In this document: positions 1 through 6,725 of the stretch, piece by piece
How the letters are laid out: the number at the start of each line of letters is the position of its first letter
Position numbering within the stretch: position 1 is the stretch's first letter
Assembly: GCA_947505055.1 (NCBI GenBank)
Contig: CANNLO010000095.1
Span: forward strand, 1-13,798
Length of the DNA stretch: 13,798 nucleotides
Direction: 5' to 3'
DNA from: Methylococcaceae bacterium
Lineage (GTDB): Bacteria; Pseudomonadota; Gammaproteobacteria; Methylococcales; Methylomonadaceae
Notes under the pieces: generated by a model
Told to the model about the DNA's origin: nothing
The model's database searches: none
Seen by the model: the letters and a program-made list of their open reading frames with translations, nothing else
Translations under genes and position numbers: made by a program

Positions 1-216
1 ACGTTGGAGCCTTGTGTAATGTGCATGGGTGCGATGAGTCACGCACGGATTAAACGACTGGTTTTCGGTGCGTATGATTCCAAGAGAGGCGCAGTGTGCA
101 ATGCCTTGAGACTGACTGATGCGAGTTTTTTAAATCACCGCATTAGCTGGGATGGTGGCGTTTTGGAAGCGGAATGTTCTGAGTTGTTAAGGGGTTTTTT
201 TAAAGCCAGGCGCTGA
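1..216 (+). CDS. tadA: tRNA-specific adenosine deaminase, C-terminal part (5' end outside window)
   Basis: This is the C-terminal 71 residues of a TadA-type deaminase, which converts adenosine to inosine at the wobble position of tRNA-Arg(ACG) in the cytoplasm. The open frame runs in from base 1. The zinc-binding motif E-P-C-V-M-C is at visible residues 3-8, followed by M-G-A-M-x-H-A-R-I and the F-G-A-Y-D-x-K-x-G-A stretch typical of bacterial TadA. The catalytic His-Ala-Glu motif should lie upstream and cannot be seen. The short C-terminus ending K-A-R-R is normal for the family. The gene ends 36 bases before the convergent pgi gene. No clear T-tailed terminator separates the two. An internal ATG near base 4 falls inside the catalytic core, so it is not the true start. 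Confidence 0.93.
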   Translation, partial: TLEPCVMCMGAMSHARIKRLVFGAYDSKRGAVCNALRLTDASFLNHRISWDGGVLEAECSELLRGFFKARR

Positions 217-252
217 AGGCGCGATCGGCACGCCCTCCTAGGCATTTCCTTA

Positions 253-1890
253 TCAGGATTGCCGCGCTTGTTTATAGGCATTAATCAACGCATTGGTTGA
301 GCAATCGTGGCTGTCAATGATGTTGTCATTTTGTAGCTCTGGAAGGATGACTTTAGCCAGTACTTTTCCTAGCTCCACACCCATTTGATCGAATGAGTTA
401 ATATTCCATATTACGCCCTGAACATAAATTTTATGTTCGTAAAACGCGATCAACGAACCCAAGGTTTTTGGGGTCAATTTTGTAAATAAAAACGAATTGG
501 AAGGTTTATTTCCGTCAAATATTTTGGAGGCGACCAGCACTGTGTCGGCCTTGTCTTCGTTAGAGAGCTCTGCTTTAACTTCTTCAGCTGTTTTACCCTT
601 CATCAAGGCTTCAGGTTGAGCAAGAAAGTTTGAGATTAAAATATCGTGATGTTCAGGAAGGTTGTAATGACTGTTTGCTGCAGCAAGAAAATCACAAGGT
701 ATGAGTTTAGTGCCTTGATGGATTAGCTGAAAAAAAGCATGCTGCCCATTAGTGCCGGGTTGTCCCCAAATGATTTGGCCGGTACTGTAATCGACTTTAT
801 CACCATTTAAATCGATACTTTTTCCGTTACTTTCCATGTCGCCTTGCTGAAAATAATCGGCAAAATAGAGCATGGATTGGTCATAAGGCAAAAGCGCATG
901 TGACTCGGCATTGTAAAAATTGTTGTACCAAATCCCAAGTAAACCCATGATGACGGGTATGTTTTTATCAAATGGCGCGGCGCGGAAATGTTCATCTGCT
1001 TCATGAGCGCCCAGTAAAAGTTCTTCAAAATTATCCATGCCAATATAAAGAGCAATTGACAACCCAATAGCCGACCATAGCGAATAACGTCCACCGACCC
1101 AGTGTCTGAACTCAAACATATTGTTGGTATCAATGCCGAAATCGGCGACATTTTCAGCGCTGGTTGAAATCGCGACAAAATGTTTAGCTACAGCTTGCGG
1201 ATCTTCTGCGCTGTCGAGAAACCATCGCTTTGCAGATTTTGCGTTGGTCATGGTCTCTTGCGTGGTGAATGTTTTGGACGCAATAAGAAAAAGTGTGGTT
1301 TCCGGGGAGATATGAGTCAGCGTTTCAACAAGATCGGCTTGGTCAATATTGGATACAAAATGCACTTTTAATGCTTCAGAGGCATAGGGGGTCAGCGCTG
1401 CCGAGACCATCTTAGGGCCTAAATCGGAGCCGCCGATGCCAATATTAACGATGTCAGTGATGGACTTGCCGGTATAGCCACGCCATTCACCGGAGCGGAC
1501 TTTAGTACTGAAAGCGCGCATTTGGGCAAGAACACTGTTAATTTGTGGCATCACATCTTCTCCGCCAACGTAAACAGGTTGATTGCTTCTGTTGCGCAAG
1601 GCAGTATGCAAGACTGATCTGTGTTCGGTCTTATTTATTTCCGCACCGGAAAACATGGCTTTAATTTTTTCGTCCAGACCTGCATGTATTGCGAGATCAA
1701 TTAACAAAGGCAAGGTTTGATCGGTGATTCTGTTTTTAGAGTAATCAAAAAGGACGTCGTTAAAATGAGCAGAAAACTTTGTGTGTCGATTGCTATCAAG
1801 ATTAAAACTGTTACGCAGACATAAATTTTTGGTTTCTTCGTGGTGTGATTTTAAAGCTGTCCAGGCCGTAGAAGTGGTCAAAGATGACAT
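253..1890 (-). CDS. pgi: Glucose-6-phosphate isomerase
   Basis: A complete 545-residue phosphoglucose isomerase, close to the usual 545-550 residues of the long bacterial form. It interconverts glucose-6-phosphate and fructose-6-phosphate in the cytosol. Visible hallmarks are the phosphate-binding G-I-G-G-S-D-L-G-P (151-159), S-K-T-F-T-T-Q-E-T (205-213), the signature [12 protein letters not shown] (265-276), and the catalytic residues by family position: Glu353 in M-E-S-N-G-K, His384 in [13 protein letters not shown], and Lys509 in G-V-E-L-G-K. The ATG start is preceded on the minus strand by GGAG nine bases upstream. It is transcribed alone, converging on tadA and diverging from the gene at 2164. 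Nothing is truncated or missing. Confidence 0.97.
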   Translation of the reverse strand: MSSLTTSTAWTALKSHHEETKNLCLRNSFNLDSNRHTKFSAHFNDVLFDYSKNRITDQTLPLLIDLAIHAGLDEKIKAMFSGAEINKTEHRSVLHTALRNRSNQPVYVGGEDVMPQINSVLAQMRAFSTKVRSGEWRGYTGKSITDIVNIGIGGSDLGPKMVSAALTPYASEALKVHFVSNIDQADLVETLTHISPETTLFLIASKTFTTQETMTNAKSAKRWFLDSAEDPQAVAKHFVAISTSAENVADFGIDTNNMFEFRHWVGGRYSLWSAIGLSIALYIGMDNFEELLLGAHEADEHFRAAPFDKNIPVIMGLLGIWYNNFYNAESHALLPYDQSMLYFADYFQQGDMESNGKSIDLNGDKVDYSTGQIIWGQPGTNGQHAFFQLIHQGTKLIPCDFLAAANSHYNLPEHHDILISNFLAQPEALMKGKTAEEVKAELSNEDKADTVLVASKIFDGNKPSNSFLFTKLTPKTLGSLIAFYEHKIYVQGVIWNINSFDQMGVELGKVLAKVILPELQNDNIIDSHDCSTNALINAYKQARQS

Positions 1891-2090
1891 GCGGTAAGGC
1901 TCCGATTGAATAAAGTTAGCTTAAGTCTACGAAAAGCGGGGAAGGATAGCAATAGTAAACAACTCATTTGCCATTACAGTTTAAATGGTATTGTGTGGAT
2001 GAACAATAATCAAATCCTTTATTTGGCTAAATCGATGTGCTAGAGTTAACAGTTGTTATGAGACAAAAATACACTGATAGACGTTTATTT

Positions 2091-2120
2091 TTGACAAGCT
2101 CAAACTGCATGGCATGTTAT
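2091..2120 (+). promoter_or_regulatory. Candidate sigma70-type promoter for the gene at 2164
   Basis: A perfect -35 hexamer TTGACA (2091-2096) is followed after 18 bases by TGTTAT (2115-2120), which matches the -10 consensus at four of six positions. Transcription would start near 2127, giving a leader of about 37 bases with a GGAAGG ribosome binding site at 2154-2159. The rest of the 1891-2163 gap must also hold the divergent pgi promoter, which I could not place. Confidence 0.5.
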
Positions 2121-2163
2121 TTCTTTCTTAATAATAATAATTTTATCAAAACTGGAAGGTATT

Positions 2164-2754
2164 ATGAATAGTACGCATATTTTAAACAAAGGTTTCCTGG
2201 TACTTCTGGGATTATTGTTCTCTGCAACGATATGGGCTCATGGTGGCGCAGCTGGAACGGACACCGATCAATGTAAGTTTGAACTGGAACCTACTCATTG
2301 GCTACATTATACAGCCTATCAGCCCAACGCATTTCCTGCGGAAGATTTTTGCGCCAATCTTCCTCGCGTTAACGAACTTACCTTGTTGGTGTTCGATTAT
2401 CAGGACATGAAATATAGAGACATGTCAGTTGAGTTTGAAGTGACAAAAGAGCCCGAAGGGACTCGCGTATTCTTTTTACCGGGTACAAAACACAAAAAAG
2501 GGACAGTTGAATTAAGGCTCCCAAATGGTGTGCCTGAAGCAGGTAAATATCTGATTCATATTACTTTGATTCCGGATGCAGGTGAAAGACTGGACGCACA
2601 TATGAGCTTTAAAGCTGGTGGTGGACAGGCAGTAAGTAGAAACAATCTCCTGTTGTATGCATTCTTCGCATTTGCCGGGCTATATGTGGTTTATCTATCA
2701 CATGCCGGATTTAAGAAAATAGTGGATGAGGCGATAGCTAAACTTAAGTCTTAA
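2164..2754 (+). CDS. Secreted, C-terminally membrane-anchored protein with predicted mature N-terminal His; function unknown
   Basis: I do not recognise a named family for this 196-residue protein. A Sec signal peptide spans residues 1-25 (hydrophobic core F-L-V-L-L-G-L-L-F-S) with a likely cleavage after W-A, leaving H-G-G at the mature N-terminus. The exported domain (about 26-155) looks mostly beta and holds two Cys (37 and 63, a possible disulfide) and T-H-W-L-H-Y (44-49), plus His110, His132 and His146. One transmembrane helix (about 161-178) and a short Lys-rich cytoplasmic tail end it. The topology is therefore periplasmic domain, single C-terminal anchor. An exposed N-terminal His followed by an H-W-x-H motif recalls copper proteins that bind metal through a mature N-terminal His, such as PmoB or CopC-like proteins; this is inference. 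The ATG has a good GGAAGG site four bases upstream. The next gene encodes a cupredoxin, supporting a copper or redox role. Confidence 0.85.
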   Translation: MNSTHILNKGFLVLLGLLFSATIWAHGGAAGTDTDQCKFELEPTHWLHYTAYQPNAFPAEDFCANLPRVNELTLLVFDYQDMKYRDMSVEFEVTKEPEGTRVFFLPGTKHKKGTVELRLPNGVPEAGKYLIHITLIPDAGERLDAHMSFKAGGGQAVSRNNLLLYAFFAFAGLYVVYLSHAGFKKIVDEAIAKLKS

Positions 2755-2768
2755 AAATGTAATTACCC

Positions 2769-2850
2769 AAATCTTCCTTTAATAAAGAAGATTTAAGAGG
2801 GATTTATTAAATCAAATCGTCCCTAATCGCTCTTTTTTAAAGAGGGGTAC
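2769..2850. repeat. Compound palindromic intergenic element, possible dispersed repeat
   Basis: Just after the gene ending at 2754 lie several nested inverted repeats: AAATCTTC/GAAGATTT (2769-2776 with 2787-2794), CTCTTT/AAAGAG (2830-2835 with 2839-2844), and AGGGA near 2798 facing TCCCT near 2820. The mix of purine-rich and pyrimidine-rich arms around TTTAATAAA- and TTTTTTAAA-like centres resembles degenerate dispersed palindromic repeats common in some gammaproteobacterial genomes. No second copy is present in this window, so repeat status is unproven. It may also help end transcription of the upstream gene, though no clean T-tail follows either hairpin. Confidence 0.4.
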
Positions 2851-2874
2851 TGAACATTAATATAGTTGTAAGTG

Positions 2875-2921
2875 ATGCCATTGCAAGGTTGCGGATATTA
2901 TCTTCAATCTGGCAATGGCAT
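2875..2921. repeat. 10-bp perfect inverted repeat upstream of the cupredoxin gene
   Basis: ATGCCATTGC (2875-2884) and GCAATGGCAT (2912-2921) are exact reverse complements separated by 27 bases. In RNA they would form a hairpin with a large loop, 88 bases before the cupredoxin start. It is not followed by a T-run, so it is not a standard terminator. It could be a regulator site, a leader structure or part of the palindromic element just upstream. Confidence 0.45.
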
Positions 2922-3008
2922 TGTCTATAGGGATGTAGGTATGGAGTATAAGCTTCTCCTAAACAAGCTAGTTTTGGTGATTTAATTGAACAATCGAGGA
3001 AATGTGTA

Positions 3009-3911
3009 ATGGTTAAGTTATTATCTGCTGGGGCAATGATTTTAATTTTTTCTGCATCCGTAATGGCAGTAGAGTATGAAGATCATAGCGGTATGCTCAT
3101 GGATCATGGTGATGGACATTTAATGGACATGGCTGGTGGCATGGTGATGGGGCAAAATACCACTACCTTACCTGGCGGTTGTGACAGCATCTCCGAAACC
3201 AAAGAAATCACAGTGCATGCCGGACACAAATATGCCGAAAAATTTCCCGGCAGAATGTATGCCTTTGATACTCAAGAATTCAATTTCAAGCCCTGCACCA
3301 AATTGACGGTTCATTTCATTAATGAAGACAATATCCGTCACCAATGGATGATGCACGGCTTACCCAAATATTTATATCCAAAAGGCATGTTCCATTTGGA
3401 AGCGTCAGGTCCAGCAAAAATTTCGGGAACCTTGATTTTACCACCCGGAGATAAAACCTATCTGGTGCATTGTGATATTGCCCAGCACATGGAAAAAGGC
3501 ATGAAAGCCCAGTTGAAAGTCGGCAAGGGCGACGGTGATTTGCCAAGTATTCCAGGTGTTACTGCGTATGTGATACCCGATGATTATAAGGGAAGCTTTG
3601 CTACCGTTATGGCTCAAGTTTCTACCGCAGCGGAAGCTGCGTCAGTAGTCGTAGCTGCTGCTGTTAAGCCACCGGTTGTAGCTCCTGTTAAAGAGGATTC
3701 CTTGATTTCAGGTGTTACAGTTATAGGGTTGGCACTTGGCCTGATAGCCGCTCCATTTCTGGCCAGAAAATTTAAAGGCATGAGTGCCTCAGAAGTGGTT
3801 GCAACCGTTTTTGATTTGGTAAGAGCAGGAATCGAGTATGCTGTTAAGCTGGTGTCTGGCTTAATTAAGCTGATTATTTCAAATAAAAACAAGATATTGC
3901 CAGGAAGTTAA
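3009..3911 (+). CDS. Membrane-anchored cupredoxin-domain (type 1 copper) protein with Met/His-rich N-terminus
   Basis: A 300-residue exported protein. Residues 1-20 form a signal peptide (cleavage after V-M-A). Residues 21-50 are rich in Met, His and Asp (such as M-L-M-D-H-G-D-G-H-L-M-D-M), a pattern often used to capture copper. Residues about 62-172 form a cupredoxin domain: I-R-H-Q-W-M-M-H-G (109-117) supplies the first His (His111 or His116), and C155-x4-H160-x4-M165 supplies the other ligands, the same spacing as in rusticyanin and auracyanin. An Ala/Val/Pro-rich linker (about 203-230) leads to a transmembrane helix (about 232-251) and a hydrophobic, probably amphipathic C-terminal stretch (about 258-291). 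It probably carries electrons or copper at the outer face of the inner membrane; the partner is unknown. The ATG has GAGGA eight bases upstream. A strong terminator follows directly. Confidence 0.88.
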   Translation: MVKLLSAGAMILIFSASVMAVEYEDHSGMLMDHGDGHLMDMAGGMVMGQNTTTLPGGCDSISETKEITVHAGHKYAEKFPGRMYAFDTQEFNFKPCTKLTVHFINEDNIRHQWMMHGLPKYLYPKGMFHLEASGPAKISGTLILPPGDKTYLVHCDIAQHMEKGMKAQLKVGKGDGDLPSIPGVTAYVIPDDYKGSFATVMAQVSTAAEAASVVVAAAVKPPVVAPVKEDSLISGVTVIGLALGLIAAPFLARKFKGMSASEVVATVFDLVRAGIEYAVKLVSGLIKLIISNKNKILPGS

Positions 3912-3928
3912 TTTCCGGCAAAATAAAA

Positions 3929-3961
3929 CCCCTGCACTCCAAGAGCGCAGGGTTTTTTTTT
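3929..3961 (+). terminator. Rho-independent terminator after the cupredoxin gene
   Basis: CCCTGC (3930-3935) pairs with GCAGGG (3947-3952). One A-C mismatch follows, then CTC/GAG pairs closed by a three-base CAA loop. The hairpin is followed directly by nine T. It starts 18 bases after the cupredoxin stop and should end that transcript. The T-run touches the earliest possible start of the next gene. Confidence 0.9.
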
Positions 3962-3971
3962 GAGAGAAAAA

Positions 3972-4397
3972 GTGCAAGACATAAGCTATGAACTCGGAGG
4001 ATTGTTTCTCAGCGCCTTTATATCGTCAACGATTGCGCCTGGAGGTTCGGAAGCGGTTTTGGCCTACATGGTGGCGAACGGACATTATCAAGTAGTGCAG
4101 CTAGTAATTGTTGCTACAATCGGCAACACTATGGGAGCAATGACGACATGGTTTTTGGGCGTGCTGGCTGCCAAAAAATATCCTGTAGCCACTTTATTAC
4201 CGGCAAACAAACAAAAGGCACTAAATCTGGTCAGAAATAAAGGTATCTGGACTTTATTTTTTACCTGGTTGCCGCTAGTTGGTGATGTCTTGTGTTTCGC
4301 TGGTGGCTGGTTAAAACTGCCATTCCTGCAGGCTTGTTTAATAATATTGCTGGGAAAACTAGGGCGCTATGTGGTTATAGCGTGGATGTTTGTTTGA
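3972..4397 (+). CDS. YqaA-family small inner-membrane protein (DedA/SNARE-associated-like)
   Basis: About 142 residues, close to E. coli YqaA in length and pattern. It has F-L-S-A-F-I-S-S-T-I-A-P-G-G-S-E-A-V-L near the N-terminus (YqaA has a similar A-T-L-L-P-G-N-S-E-V-V-L), then A-T-I-G-N-T-M-G-A-M-T, and later W-L-P-L-V-G-D-V-L-C-F-A-G-G-W and G-K-L-G-R-Y. The hydrophobic segments suggest three or four membrane passes. The molecular role is not established; related DedA proteins affect membrane lipid flipping and envelope homeostasis. The frame could open at TTG 3960, but that codon is made from the T-run of the preceding terminator. I prefer GTG 3972, which has GAGAG five bases upstream. 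If the terminator is efficient, the gene needs its own promoter or readthrough. Confidence 0.82.
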   Translation: MQDISYELGGLFLSAFISSTIAPGGSEAVLAYMVANGHYQVVQLVIVATIGNTMGAMTTWFLGVLAAKKYPVATLLPANKQKALNLVRNKGIWTLFFTWLPLVGDVLCFAGGWLKLPFLQACLIILLGKLGRYVVIAWMFV

Positions 4398-4442
4398 GTT
4401 CCGGATACTGTTTACATATAATCGATTAAATATGAGGTAGTT

Positions 4443-5228
4443 GTGTTACGCCATTTTCCACCCGTTGGCATTAAGTGTGCTCATAGAGTCCGTGATTATT
4501 ACATAGCGGCGTTTACTTTTGTTTGTGTTGCAATCTGCTTGGTAAGCGATGCAGATGGCAGCATGGAAAAGCAAAATGCGCTCGGAATTTGTGCATGGAT
4601 TTTCCTGGCTTGTTGGCTGCATGGAGAAAACCGTGAAATAAGACTGCAAGTTATGATAGCGGTATGTTTTGCGACAATTGGCGAACATTTTGCCTCACCT
4701 TATATGGGTGGTTACACTTATCGATTTGAAAATGTCCCAGCTTATGTGCCGCCGGGTCATGGTCTGGTGTATTTGACTGCTGTAGCGCTGGGTCGATCGG
4801 GTTTATTTTTACGCTACGCCAGACAAATTGCCACCTTTGTGGTTTTGGTTTGCGGGGCTTGGTCAATTTGGGGCATCAGCGGTTATGCGGCGCAAGGCGA
4901 TTCTGTAGGCGCTTTATTGTATTGTGTATTTTTAGGGTATCTTTTTAAAGGCCGATCACCGATGGTTTATCTGGCCGCTTTTTTTATTACTACCTGGCTG
5001 GAATTGATTGGCACAGCTGAGGGAACCTGGATCTGGGCAGCAATTGATCCTGTGTTGAGTTTGCCGCAGGGAAATCCGCCTAGTGGAGTTGCGGCCTGGT
5101 ATTGTCTGGTAGATGCGGTGGCAATGGGTGGCGCACCTTTGTTGATAAACCGTGCGAAAAGTCTCCGTGATTGGTTAAAGTCTGGCAAAATGCGAAAAAC
5201 AGCTTATCAAGGATCAAGTAATAAATAA
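4443..5228 (+). CDS. Polytopic membrane protein of unknown function with a probable internal duplication
   Basis: A 261-residue protein with about six or seven hydrophobic segments (roughly 18-35, 46-60, 67-82, 105-118, 128-145, 153-168, 174-190, 214-234). I cannot name a characterised family. Two polar stretches resemble each other. The first (80-118) has G-E-H, G-G-Y-T-Y-R, N-V-P and V-P-P-G-H-G-L-V-Y. The second (187-224) has E-L-I-G, E-G-T-W-I-W, D-P, and Q-G-N-P-P-S-G followed by a Tyr. Each runs Glu, Gly-x-aromatic-x-aromatic, Pro, then Gly/Pro-rich before a helix, suggesting two pseudo-symmetric halves with paired acidic and aromatic residues at the membrane surface. The E-x-x-G...G-x-W-x-W pattern is distantly reminiscent of carotenoid-pathway membrane proteins (CruF type), but that is weak. 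Start is GTG with GAGG five bases upstream. It lies 45 bases after the YqaA-like gene, probably co-transcribed. Confidence 0.8.
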   Translation: MLRHFPPVGIKCAHRVRDYYIAAFTFVCVAICLVSDADGSMEKQNALGICAWIFLACWLHGENREIRLQVMIAVCFATIGEHFASPYMGGYTYRFENVPAYVPPGHGLVYLTAVALGRSGLFLRYARQIATFVVLVCGAWSIWGISGYAAQGDSVGALLYCVFLGYLFKGRSPMVYLAAFFITTWLELIGTAEGTWIWAAIDPVLSLPQGNPPSGVAAWYCLVDAVAMGGAPLLINRAKSLRDWLKSGKMRKTAYQGSSNK

Positions 5229-5317
5229 GGTGAATAAAGTAAATCGTTAAGAAATGGTATAAGCCATCAACCTCTGCCTTAAAAAGCGGATATTCAGTAA
5301 ATTAAAGAGGAAATGTA

Positions 5318-5737
5318 ATGGAACGTCGTAATTTTATTAGATTAAGTGTTGCCGGAGTCGGTGCCAGCATTATCTCGCCAGCAATGGCAACCACCAGTAA
5401 GCCGGTTGCGGGTGCTGATATTTATTATACCAAAGAAGCGCCGGGTCGCTGGAGTGGCAAAGTTGCAACGCATCTGCCAACTATTGAAATAGAAAAAGTC
5501 GGAGGGCAAGTTACTGTAAAAGTTGTTACAGGCCATGAAATGAAAGGTTATGAACACTATATTGTTAAACATGTTTTATTGGATCAAAACTATAAATTTA
5601 TAGATGAGCATATGTTTGATCCGACTAAGGACCAAACAGCCAGTTCAGCTTTTACATTGCATGATTACAGTGGTCCGATTTACGCATTGAGCATGTGTAA
5701 CAAGCATGATCTTTGGTTGAATGGTGTAGAAGTATAA
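5318..5737 (+). CDS. Tat-exported superoxide-reductase-like (desulfoferrodoxin family) iron protein
   Basis: A 139-residue protein with a twin-arginine signal (E-R-R-N-F-I-R-L, then a hydrophobic stretch, probable cleavage after P-A-M-A at 24). The mature part matches the iron-binding domain of one-domain superoxide reductases (neelaredoxin type): W-S-G-K (45-48), T-H-L-P (51-54), G-H-E-M (72-75), Y-E-H-Y-I (78-82) and Y-A-L-S-M-C-N-K-H-D-L-W (122-133). The expected Fe(His)4Cys ligands are His52, His73, His80, Cys127 and His130. Superoxide reductases reduce superoxide to peroxide without making oxygen. The Glu-Lys pair normally just before the first His is replaced by Ala-Thr, so activity may differ; lysine-less enzymes with Thr at this site are known in archaea. 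Tat export suggests that it folds with its metal in the cytoplasm and acts in the periplasm. Ribosome site GAGG lies seven bases before the ATG. Confidence 0.87.
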   Translation: MERRNFIRLSVAGVGASIISPAMATTSKPVAGADIYYTKEAPGRWSGKVATHLPTIEIEKVGGQVTVKVVTGHEMKGYEHYIVKHVLLDQNYKFIDEHMFDPTKDQTASSAFTLHDYSGPIYALSMCNKHDLWLNGVEV

Positions 5738-5773
5738 GGTTTGCTATAGATTTTATGATTCATAACTTGTTGG

Positions 5774-5790
5774 GACCAGATGGTCATCTG
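5774..5790. promoter_or_regulatory. Overlapping palindromes, possible operator
   Basis: GACCA-GA-TGGTC (5774-5785) overlaps CAGATG-GT-CATCTG (5777-5790). The site lies between the superoxide-reductase-like gene and the first glycosyltransferase gene. Two overlapping dyads of this size could bind a dimeric regulator or start a hairpin. No regulator gene is nearby to support an operator. Confidence 0.25.
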
Positions 5791-5794
5791 AACT

Positions 5795-5844
5795 AAGGCA
5801 ATCAATGAAAACATTGAAACGCCTAAGTCAGGTTTTAATTTTGT
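5795..5844 (+). terminator. Possible weak terminator hairpin after the superoxide-reductase-like gene
   Basis: AGGC (5796-5799) can pair with GCCT (5821-5824) around an inner stem TCAATG/CATTGA (5802-5807 with 5812-5817) with an AAAA loop. A T-rich stretch follows from about 5833 (GGTTTTAATTTTGTTTT). The internal loops and distance to the T-run make it weaker than the 3929 terminator. Confidence 0.4.
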
Positions 5845-5860
5845 TTTAAATATCGAGAAT

Positions 5861-6724
5861 ATGAAAATCAGTTGTTTTACATTTATCCGCAATGGAACGT
5901 TGCTTGGTTATCCTTTTATAGAGAGCATATGTTCTGCATTGCCTTTATGTGATGAGTTTGTTGTGGCTGTGGGTGATAGTGAAGATGACACGCTCGCTCG
6001 AATACTAGCGATAAATTCTGACAAGATCATTGTCATTCAGACTCATTGGAATGAGAAAATGCAGGATCGCGGGTTTGTTTATGCCCAACAAAAGATGATT
6101 GCCCAATACAATTGCACTGGCGATTGGGCATTCTATCTTGAAGGCGACGAGGTACTGCATGAAAACGATTTGCCAAAAATTCGAGCTGCCATGGAAAAGT
6201 ATCTACACGTACCAGAAGTAGAAGCCTTGGCATTTGATTATCATCATTTTTTTGGCAGCCCTAACTGGCTTGCAATCAGTCCAGCGTGGTACAGGCGGGA
6301 ATGTCGCATTATTCGTAATACCTTGCGTTGTTGGGCTCCCGATGGCTTATATTTTGTAGTGATGAATAAAAACAGACAAGGCCGTCATCCAAAAGCTGCG
6401 CTAGTAAACGTATCCATTTACCATTATGGCCATGTGCGCAGTATTGCAACCATGCGCGAAAAAAACCAACGTATTGGTAAATACTGGAAGCAAGATCATC
6501 CTCTTTTCAATGGCTATCAAATTGACCCGCAAGCACTAAGTCCTTTTACAGGACAGCATCCTGACATTATCAAGACTTGGTTGGAGTGCGAAGCAGAAAA
6601 AGATTTTACTCCCAGTTCCGAATATAAGCCTACTAAGAGAGAAATAAAACATAGATTGGCCATGAAACTTGAAGGTTTATTCGGTTGTGAACTAAGTAGA
6701 AAGCATTTTTACCTGGTTAAATAA
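5861..6724 (+). CDS. GT2-like glycosyltransferase, lipopolysaccharide cluster
   Basis: A 287-residue cytoplasmic protein with a GT-A type N-terminal half. M-K-I-S-C-F-T-F-I-R-N-G (1-12) forms the first strand, G-D-S-E-D-D-T (38-44) resembles the acidic nucleotide-sugar site, and L-E-G-D-E-V-L (93-99) takes the place of the usual D-x-D. R-R-E-x-R-I-x-R-N (145-153) and a His/Tyr-rich stretch near 190 (Y-H-Y-G-H) follow. No membrane segment is present. It likely transfers a sugar to a lipopolysaccharide core or related glycan; donor and acceptor cannot be read from the sequence. The ATG has only a weak GAGA site close upstream. The stop is one base from the GTG start of the ligase gene, so the two are almost certainly translated from one message. 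Confidence 0.8.
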   Translation: MKISCFTFIRNGTLLGYPFIESICSALPLCDEFVVAVGDSEDDTLARILAINSDKIIVIQTHWNEKMQDRGFVYAQQKMIAQYNCTGDWAFYLEGDEVLHENDLPKIRAAMEKYLHVPEVEALAFDYHHFFGSPNWLAISPAWYRRECRIIRNTLRCWAPDGLYFVVMNKNRQGRHPKAALVNVSIYHYGHVRSIATMREKNQRIGKYWKQDHPLFNGYQIDPQALSPFTGQHPDIIKTWLECEAEKDFTPSSEYKPTKREIKHRLAMKLEGLFGCELSRKHFYLVK

Positions 6725-6725
6725 A

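Noticed and set aside
217..252. GC-rich dyad between the convergent tadA and pgi genes as a bidirectional terminator
   Set aside because: Stem pairing is imperfect and no T-run follows on either strand.
807..1371. Overlapping open frames on both strands inside pgi
   Set aside because: They are out of frame with a full, motif-complete glucose-6-phosphate isomerase and have no recognisable domains.
2943..2959. GGAG...CTCC dyad before the cupredoxin gene as a copper-regulator box
   Set aside because: Only four base pairs and no match to a known CueR- or CopY-type operator.
3614..3892. Minus-strand open frame of 92 residues under the cupredoxin gene
   Set aside because: It mirrors the low-complexity Ala/Val linker and membrane segment; the plus-strand protein has signal, domain and anchor in the right order.
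5680..5892. Minus-strand 70-residue open frame spanning the gap after the superoxide-reductase-like gene
   Set aside because: No ribosome site or domain, and it overlaps two convincing plus-strand genes.
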